Translations under genes and position numbers: made by a program | In this document: one piece after another, positions 7,586 to 11,731 of the stretch | Numbering within the stretch: the stretch's first letter is position 1 | How the letters are laid out: every line of letters begins with the position of its first letter | The notes under the pieces: model-generated | Databases searched by the model: none | Seen by the model: only the letters and a program-made list of their open reading frames with translations | Told to the model about the DNA's origin: nothing | NCBI GenBank assembly: GCA_002408385.1 | Contig: DHSB01000073.1 | Span: 4,478-16,208 of the forward strand | Direction of reading: 5' to 3' | Length of the DNA stretch: 11,731 bases | From: Myxococcales bacterium UBA5297 | Lineage (GTDB): Bacteria; Myxococcota; Myxococcia; Myxococcales; UBA5297

Positions 7586-7595
7586 GCTTGGCTTT

Positions 7596-7609
7596 TCAAC
7601 TCACAACTC
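7596..7609 (-). repeat. Heptamer pair, reverse orientation
   Basis: TCAACTC and ACAACTC, the reverse complement of the GAGTTGA/GAGTTGT units seen at 7276. The following seven bases look like a decayed third unit. Confidence 0.7.
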
Positions 7610-7678
7610 AATAATCCCTCCGCGAGGCACCTCGAGGGTTACGCCCCGCGGGGACCGGCGGCGCTGCGCCGTCGGCTC

Positions 7679-7706
7679 CCAACTCACGACTCACGACTCA
7701 CAACTC
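7679..7706 (-). repeat. Heptamer array, reverse orientation, four units
   Basis: CCAACTC, ACGACTC, ACGACTC and ACAACTC in exact 7-bp register, the reverse complement of GAGTYGT. The array ends 7 nt before the ribosome site of the hydantoinase gene, so it would lie in that gene's untranslated leader if transcription begins upstream. Confidence 0.8.
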
Positions 7707-7725
7707 AGCTTGCGAGGAGAGCCCC

Positions 7726-9105
7726 ATGGGCACGGTCATCGTCAACGGCACCCTGGTCACCGCTTCGGAAACCTTCCCCGCCGAGTTGCGGATGGAGGAC
7801 GGGCGCATCGCCGCCGTCGGCTGCAATCTGGCGCGGCCGGGTGACGAGGTCGTAGACGCCGGCGGACTGCTCGTCATGCCGGGCGGCGTAGACGTCCACA
7901 CGCATCTGGACCTGCCGTCGATGGGCACGGTGGCCAGCGACGACTTCGAGTCCGGCACCCTCGCCGCGGTCTTCGGCGGCACGACGTCGATCGTCGACTT
8001 CGTCACTCCGGCCAAGGGCAAGACGCTCACCGAATCGCTCGAGCTCTGGCGCCAGAAGGCCGAGGGCCGGGCGGTCATCGACTATGGCCTGCACATGAGC
8101 GTCACCGAGATGGCCGCGGACACTCTCGAGCAGATGGAGGCGGTCTTCGAGCAGGGCGTCACCTCGTTCAAGGTCTTCACCGCCTACCCGGGCGTCCTGA
8201 TGCTCGATGACGCGGCGATCCTGCGGGCGCTGCGCTGGTCGGCCAAGCGCGGTGCTCTGATTCAGGTCCACGCCGAGAACGGCCTGGCCATCGCCGAGCT
8301 GGTCGCCTCGCTCGCTGCTGAAGGCAAGCTCGAGCCCCGACACCACGCCGCGAGCCGGCCCTCGGTGCTCGAGGGCGAGGCGAGCGCCCGCGTCTTGGCG
8401 CTCGCCGAGGTCGCTGGGGCTCCGGTCTACCTCGTCCATCTCACCTGCCGCGAGGCGCTCGAGGCGGTGCGCTCGGCGCGGGTGCGCGGTGTGCGGGCCT
8501 TCGCCGAGACCTGTCCTCAGTACCTTTACCTCTCCGACGACAAGCTCGCCCTGCCGGACTTCGAGGGCGCGAAGTTCGTCTGCAGCCCGCCGCTTCGCGA
8601 CAACTCGCACGCTCCCGCGCTCTGGCAGGGCCTCTGCCTTGGCGACCTTCAGGTGGTCGCGACCGATCACTGTCCGTTCAACTTCAAAGGACAGAAGGAG
8701 GCGGGGCGGGGCGACTTCCGGAAGATCCCCAATGGCCTCCCCGGCATCGAGACCCGCCTCACGCTCGTGCATCAGGGCGTCGTCGAGGGCAGGCTTTCGA
8801 TAAACCGCTTCGTCGACGTCGTCGCCACCGCCCCGGCAAAGATGTTCGGGCTCCATCCGCGCAAGGGCGTGCTTGCGCCCGGCGCCGACGCCGACGTCGT
8901 CATCTGGGACCCGCAGAAGCGCGTCGATCTGTCGGCGGCGCGGTTGCACATGCGGGTCGACTACAGCCTCTACGAGGGCCAGGTCTTCACCGGAGGCCCG
9001 GCCAAGGTCTTCGTCGGCGGCAGGCTCACGGTCGACGGCGACCGCTTCCTCGGAAAGGCAGGCGACGGACGATTCCTGCGTCGTCGCGCGTTTGTCGACC
9101 CCTGA
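7726..9105 (+). CDS. hydA: D-hydantoinase / dihydropyrimidinase
   Basis: 459 residues, the usual length for this cyclic amidohydrolase family (about 455-485). It hydrolyses the ring amide of 5,6-dihydropyrimidines or 5-substituted hydantoins to N-carbamoyl amino acids; cytoplasmic, normally tetrameric. The binuclear metal site is complete: H58 and H60 in DVHTHLD, K149 (the lysine carboxylated in the family) in SFKVFTAYPG, H182 in VHAENG, H238 in LVHLTC and D314 in ATDHCPF. Substrate-contact motifs are also present: Y154, S288 in CSPPLR and N336 in NGLPGIETR. The C-terminal GDGRFLRR is typical. GAGGAG at 7714-7719, 6 nt before the ATG, fixes the start. No carbamoylase or reductive-pyrimidine partner gene is adjacent, so hydantoinase and dihydropyrimidinase cannot be separated by context. 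Allantoinase is less likely because the Y154 and NGLPGIE regions fit hydantoinases. Confidence 0.94.
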   Translation: MGTVIVNGTLVTASETFPAELRMEDGRIAAVGCNLARPGDEVVDAGGLLVMPGGVDVHTHLDLPSMGTVASDDFESGTLAAVFGGTTSIVDFVTPAKGKTLTESLELWRQKAEGRAVIDYGLHMSVTEMAADTLEQMEAVFEQGVTSFKVFTAYPGVLMLDDAAILRALRWSAKRGALIQVHAENGLAIAELVASLAAEGKLEPRHHAASRPSVLEGEASARVLALAEVAGAPVYLVHLTCREALEAVRSARVRGVRAFAETCPQYLYLSDDKLALPDFEGAKFVCSPPLRDNSHAPALWQGLCLGDLQVVATDHCPFNFKGQKEAGRGDFRKIPNGLPGIETRLTLVHQGVVEGRLSINRFVDVVATAPAKMFGLHPRKGVLAPGADADVVIWDPQKRVDLSAARLHMRVDYSLYEGQVFTGGPAKVFVGGRLTVDGDRFLGKAGDGRFLRRRAFVDP

Positions 9106-9112
9106 GGGTCTG

Positions 9113-9128
9113 TCGAAGAATCCTTCGA
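9113..9128. repeat. Small inverted repeat downstream of the hydantoinase gene
   Basis: TCGAAG (9113-9118) and CTTCGA (9123-9128) form a perfect 6-bp stem with an AATC loop, 7 nt after the stop codon. No T-run follows, so a terminator role is uncertain; it may belong to the repeat that begins at 9127. Confidence 0.45.
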
Positions 9129-9253
9129 GCGAAGACCGCTCAGCCCGAGCTTGCGAGGCCGAAGTCGAGCCCCTCGACTCCGCCTCCCTCGTTCCTCGGG
9201 AGGCTACGCTCAGGGTGAGCGGGTGGCGAGCCGAGGTTCGGGTGATTTCCCGA
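9127..9253 (+). repeat. Dispersed intergenic repeat, copy B
   Basis: Fills most of the 250-bp gap between the convergent hydantoinase and PilZ genes. Shared blocks with 3751-3854: GAGCGAAG (9127-9134), GAAGTCGA (9161-9168), the 22-nt core (9183-9204), GGCGAG (9225-9230) and GATTTC, one base, then CGA (9244-9253). It is about 23 bp longer than copy A. In this copy the core is a cleaner hairpin, GCCTCCC/GGGAGGC (9182-9188 and 9198-9204). The text around CTCAGGGTGAGCGG looks like a common extragenic repeat of environmental bacterial genomes, by recollection only. The remaining 9254-9355 contains no gene, only CTTCG-rich short repeats. Confidence 0.6.
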
Positions 9254-9355
9254 CAGACCTTGAGGGTTTAAGGCGCCGCATCGGCGACCTTCGCGAGCCC
9301 TTCGGCGAGCGCAGACCCTTCGCCGGGCGAACGGCTCTCGGCGACGCCGCCTGGC

Positions 9356-10381
9356 CTACCTGCGAGCGGTGGCCGCCTCGCGCACGAACTGCTCGATGAA
9401 CCCGCGGTCCTCCTTCGCCAGGTTCTTGAAGCGCACGCCGAAGCCGCGCACCTGCTTGGCGTCGCCCGCGTTCCACCAGACGACCGAGCCGCTCGCCTTC
9501 ACCTCGCGCGAGGGCTTGTCGAACTTGAAGACCAGGTCGAGCTCGGTGCCGAGGTCGAGCGCCTGCTTGCAAGGGATGAACGCGCCGCTGCTCGAGATGT
9601 TGAGCAGCTTGTTCTCGGTGAAGATGCTGCAAGTGGCCACCGTGACCTTCACCGTCACCTCGATCCGGTCGTCGGCGCGCCGCTCGAGGCCGACGAACTC
9701 GTGCGGCTCGTAGGTCGGCTCGGCCGCCGCTGCGCGAAGCCGCGCGCGCGGCGTCGCGGGGACCGGCCGCGGCTCGTCGGGCGCCGGCCCGTGGGGCGAG
9801 CGGCGGTACTCGAGGATCGCGGCGATGCTCACCTCCTTCGACTTTGAAGGGGCAAGCGCCGGCGGGGGCCTCGGCACGCTGGCCGGCGCCGCCGGAGCCG
9901 AGACCGGTGGCCGGGGCTTGCCCGCGGGGGCCGCGGCTCGCTTCTCGATCGAGGCCATCAGGCCCGAGAGGAAGAGGAAGATCTCGCCGCTGATGGCCCG
10001 CAGCTCCGGGGCCGAGTCCGCCGACAGCCGGTCCGGGTAGAACTGCTTGACCAAGCGGAAGAACGCCGCTCGGTGGGCCTCCACGGTCGCGTCCTGGGCG
10101 AGGCCGAAGATCTCGTGGGAGGGGCGCCCCTTCATCGTCGCGAGCTGCTCGCGAAGCCGCTGCGCCTCCTTGCGTTCGTAGGCGCGTAGCGCCTCTCCCG
10201 CGTGCTCGGCCTGCAGCCGGGCAATCTCGGGATATTGCTCGATCGGCGCCCAGTTGGTCCCGTCGGTCGAGACCTTGACGATGCCGTGGATGCGGCCCGA
10301 GCCGACGAGCTGGCTGAGCGCCTCCATCGTAATGGGGCCGAGAACCCGGGATTTCGCGTCGCCGATCCAGTAGTTGGCCAT
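9356..10381 (-). CDS. GYF_2 / J-like / PilZ-domain protein, probable cyclic-di-GMP effector
   Basis: 341 residues. Residues 1-50 (YWIGD, LGPITMEALSQLVGSGRI, DGTNWAPI) look like a GYF_2 domain, a small peptide-binding fold. Residues 55-85 are a charged, probably coiled helix. Residues 88-148 resemble a J-domain (IFGLAQDAT, FFRLVKQFYPDRL), but the HPD motif that stimulates DnaK reads Y115-P-D117, so chaperone activity is doubtful. A proline/alanine linker (149-220) leads to a C-terminal PilZ domain (228-341) with both ligand motifs: R235-xxx-R239 and N261-x-S263-xx-G266, plus GFGVRF near the end as in Myxococcus-type PilZ proteins. Likely a cytoplasmic cyclic-di-GMP sensor that passes the signal by protein contacts. 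It starts 13 nt after the stop codon of the receiver gene, indicating an operon. The ribosome site is weak (GGGCGG), so translation may be coupled. Confidence 0.88.
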   Translation of the reverse strand: MANYWIGDAKSRVLGPITMEALSQLVGSGRIHGIVKVSTDGTNWAPIEQYPEIARLQAEHAGEALRAYERKEAQRLREQLATMKGRPSHEIFGLAQDATVEAHRAAFFRLVKQFYPDRLSADSAPELRAISGEIFLFLSGLMASIEKRAAAPAGKPRPPVSAPAAPASVPRPPPALAPSKSKEVSIAAILEYRRSPHGPAPDEPRPVPATPRARLRAAAAEPTYEPHEFVGLERRADDRIEVTVKVTVATCSIFTENKLLNISSSGAFIPCKQALDLGTELDLVFKFDKPSREVKASGSVVWWNAGDAKQVRGFGVRFKNLAKEDRGFIEQFVREAATARR

Positions 10382-10394
10382 GCGCTCGTCCGCC

Positions 10395-10760
10395 CTAGTT
10401 CAGCGCCTCGCCGATGGCGGCGAGGATCTCTATCGGGTGGAAGGGTTTGGCGATGAAGCCGACCGCGCCTTGCTCGAGCGCCGACTCGACTATCGCCTCG
10501 GTGTCGAGGCTGCTGATGACGAGCACGCGGGTGGTCGGGCTGAGCTGCTGGATCTCGGCGAGAATCTCCAGCCCGCTCTTTCGCGGCATGAAGAGGTCGA
10601 GCAGGACGAGGTCGGGTTGATCCTTCTGGATCGACTCGAGCGCCTCCTCCCCGTCGCGGGCCTCCGAGAGCTCGAGCTCGGCCTCGGCGAGCAAGTCGCG
10701 CAGGGTCGTTCGGACGAAGGTGTCGTCGTCGACGATGAGGACTGATTTCTTCTCGGCCAT
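10395..10760 (-). CDS. Stand-alone CheY-like response-regulator receiver
   Basis: 121 residues, a single receiver domain with no output domain. The phosphorylation site is complete: acidic pair D11-D12, phospho-acceptor D55 in LVLLDLFMPRKSG, S83 in VLVISS and K105 in IAKPF. The ATG at 10760 gives a normal receiver N-terminus (MAEKKSVLIVDDD) and has GAGGG 7 nt upstream; longer starts up to 10838 lack family similarity. It is the first gene of a two-gene unit with the PilZ protein, so phosphorylation may control that protein or its partners by direct binding. No histidine kinase is in the window, so the cognate kinase is unknown. Motility, chemotaxis-like control or development are possible roles, but nothing here selects among them. 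Confidence 0.95.
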   Translation of the reverse strand: MAEKKSVLIVDDDTFVRTTLRDLLAEAELELSEARDGEEALESIQKDQPDLVLLDLFMPRKSGLEILAEIQQLSPTTRVLVISSLDTEAIVESALEQGAVGFIAKPFHPIEILAAIGEALN

Positions 10761-10822
10761 GCAGGCGCCCTCAAGTCTCCAAATGGTGTCACCGCCAATG
10801 AACACCCGAAGAATACGGGCAG

Positions 10823-10852
10823 GCACTCCAAAGGCCAAGTCGCTCGGAGTGC
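10823..10852. repeat. Inverted repeat upstream of the receiver gene
   Basis: GCACTCC (10823-10829) and GGAGTGC (10846-10852) are perfect 7-bp arms 16 nt apart, about 63-92 nt upstream of the receiver ATG. The position suits a regulator binding site, though chance is possible. The 198-bp gap (10761-10958) also has a CTTCCGG/CCGGAAG hairpin at 10882-10905 with no T-run. No convincing -35/-10 pair was seen. Confidence 0.4.
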
Positions 10853-10958
10853 GGAGGCAACAGCGACGCAGCTCGATGCTCCTTCCGGCCCGCTTGGCCC
10901 GGAAGACGGGCCGTCGGTGACCGCCGCGCGCCGCCGGCCGCTGCGCAGGCGGAGCGCG

Positions 10959-11731
10959 TCAGCGGCGCTCGGACGCGGCGCGGAAGGGCATTCCCTCGTC
11001 GCTTCCGAGCTGCCAGCCGAGACTCGAGCTCTTGACCAGCATGGTTCCGGAGAAGCTTCCGCTCGAGTATCGGTACTGGAGGCACGGCTCCGAGCTGCCC
11101 GCTCGGCAGGGGGCTTCGCCAAGGAGCTCGAACTCCACCTGGCCGGCCCCGGGCGCGAGCTCGCCGCGTGGCCCGTGTGCGCCGGTGAAGCCGTACGGAT
11201 AGAGGAGCCTCAGCTCTGCAACGTCGGGCTCGTCGCCGACCGAGGTGGCGACCTGGTAGACGATGCCAGCGGCCAAGGTGGCCCCAAGCACCATGACTAC
11301 CGCGACAACCCGGCGGCCGTTGTCCGAGTCGGAGACAAGGGGCGCGTTCGCTGCGAGGGGGCGGCTCTCCACCTCAGCGTCCTCGGCGCTCGCGCCAGCT
11401 CGAGGGTCCGACACTCCGAAGCGATCCGATCCTTTCCGTGCTTCGCCGCGCGCTTCGTGGGCCGCGGCGGGGCCGCCGTTGTCCGAGCCTGGCAGCAGGC
11501 GGGTCGAAGCCTCGCCTGGCAAGCCCGGATCCTGCGGCATGGCAGCGGGCGCAACCGGGATGGCCTCGCGGCTCAGGCGACGGGCCGGCCTGCCGGGCGG
11601 GGTGCCGCTCGGGGCCGGCATCGGGCGGGTCGCGTCGGGGAAGGCGGGGCTGCGCGGCCTGAGATCAGCCGTCGGGATGGCTTCGCGGCTCGGGCGACGG
11701 GCGGGCTGGCCGGGCGGGGTGCCGCTCGGGG
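10959..11731 (-). CDS. C-terminal part of a single-pass membrane protein with proline-rich repeats, function unknown
   Basis: The frame is open to the right edge with no stop, so the real start is probably outside; the ATG at 11621 sits inside a repeat and has no evident ribosome site. About 256 residues are visible. The first 140 or so are rich in Pro, Ala, Arg and Ser and contain two copies of PSGTPPGxPARRxSREAIP. One membrane segment follows (bases 11309-11247, VVAVVMVLGATLAAGIVYQV), preceded by NGRR and followed by GDEPD, so the N-terminal side should be cytoplasmic. The outer domain of about 95 residues has two Cys (APCRAG, EPCLQY) that could form a disulfide. This layout, cytoplasmic Pro-rich linker then one membrane helix then a small outer domain, is common at the end of myxobacterial Ser/Thr kinases, but no kinase motif is visible, so that is only a guess. 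Confidence 0.65.
   Translation of the reverse strand, partial: PSGTPPGQPARRPSREAIPTADLRPRSPAFPDATRPMPAPSGTPPGRPARRLSREAIPVAPAAMPQDPGLPGEASTRLLPGSDNGGPAAAHEARGEARKGSDRFGVSDPRAGASAEDAEVESRPLAANAPLVSDSDNGRRVVAVVMVLGATLAAGIVYQVATSVGDEPDVAELRLLYPYGFTGAHGPRGELAPGAGQVEFELLGEAPCRAGSSEPCLQYRYSSGSFSGTMLVKSSSLGWQLGSDEGMPFRAASERR
11556..11614 (-). repeat. In-frame coding repeat, left copy
   Basis: 59 bp matching 11673-11731 at 54 positions, 117 bp apart (39 codons), so the reading frame is kept. It encodes PSGTPPGRPARRLSREAIP. Confidence 0.85.
11673..11731 (-). repeat. In-frame coding repeat, right copy (cut by window edge)
   Basis: Encodes PSGTPPGQPARRPSREAIP, the partner of the copy at 11556-11614. 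It reaches the last base of the window, so the repeat and possibly further copies may continue beyond it. Confidence 0.8.

Larger units (their letters stand above)
7275..7725. other. Gene-free repeat mosaic between the HYDIN/vWA gene and the hydantoinase gene (451 bp)
   Basis: I see no gene. Open frames crossing it encode peptides such as KLKTQNSQLP and THDSRLTTQL, which are simply the heptamer repeats translated. It holds heptamer arrays at both ends in opposite orientations, an inner heptamer pair, two copies of a short GC-rich element and at least five hairpins: 7313-7338, 7378-7406, 7445-7460 (CCGGGC/GCCCGG), 7523-7549 and about 7654-7674. None carries a convincing T-run. No clear promoter for the downstream gene was found. 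Confidence 0.75.

Noticed and set aside
7243..7611. A 122-codon minus-strand open frame across the repeat region
   Set aside because: It contains KLKTQNSQLP and two copies of PGEAWAV, which are the heptamer and GC-rich repeats translated; there is no ribosome site or domain.
7535..7855. A 106-codon plus-strand open frame running into the hydantoinase gene
   Set aside because: It also reads repeat sequence (THDSRLTTQL) and overlaps the well-supported hydantoinase start in another frame.
7705..8949. A 414-codon minus-strand open frame opposite the hydantoinase gene
   Set aside because: Antisense shadow rich in Arg/Asp/Val; the plus strand encodes a complete enzyme with all metal ligands.

Overview
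The window is very GC-rich and reads like a chromosomal segment from a myxobacterium or related member of the Myxococcota (formerly Deltaproteobacteria). The evidence is indirect: lipoproteins with Asp-Ala-Gly rich (PDAG/VDAG) linkers, a HYDIN-type Ig-repeat lipoprotein ending in a von Willebrand A domain, and a PilZ protein of the type common in Myxococcus. No rRNA, tRNA, CRISPR array or intact insertion sequence was seen.

Layout from left to right. (1) Minus strand, 1-1160: an arabinose-5-phosphate isomerase (kdsD/kpsF type, SIS plus two CBS domains), followed 9 nt downstream by the start of a gene that runs off the left edge and may be a class II aldolase. (2) Minus strand, 1282-3591: a 769-residue putative lipoprotein with several bacterial Ig-like domains, a PDAG linker and two clear EF-hand-type calcium loops. 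It has a near-perfect Shine-Dalgarno site, a plausible promoter and a strong intrinsic terminator. (3) Plus strand, 4083-7274: a divergent 1063-residue putative lipoprotein with six HYDIN/ASH-like repeats, a vWA domain with an intact MIDAS motif, and a small C-terminal beta domain. (4) 7275-7725: a gene-free mosaic of heptamer arrays in opposite orientations, a duplicated short element and several hairpins. (5) Plus strand, 7726-9105: a D-hydantoinase/dihydropyrimidinase. (6) Minus strand, 9356-10760: a two-gene operon of a stand-alone CheY-like receiver and a GYF_2 / J-like / PilZ protein. (7) Minus strand, 10959 to the right edge: the C-terminal part of a single-pass membrane protein with a proline-rich cytoplasmic region containing an in-frame repeat.

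How they might work together. The two divergent lipoproteins share a 491-bp upstream region and both look like cell-envelope or surface proteins built for binding, so they may be co-regulated. The receiver/PilZ pair is a likely signalling unit joining phosphorelay input to cyclic-di-GMP sensing. The isomerase belongs to Kdo (lipopolysaccharide) or capsule precursor supply. The hydantoinase has no visible pathway partner here.

The most unusual points are the GYF_2/J-like/PilZ fusion beside a lone receiver, the composite repeat region at 7275-7725, and a diverged intergenic repeat present at both 3751-3854 and 9127-9253. No clear new defence or mobile system is visible. Family assignments come from motif recognition, not database searches.
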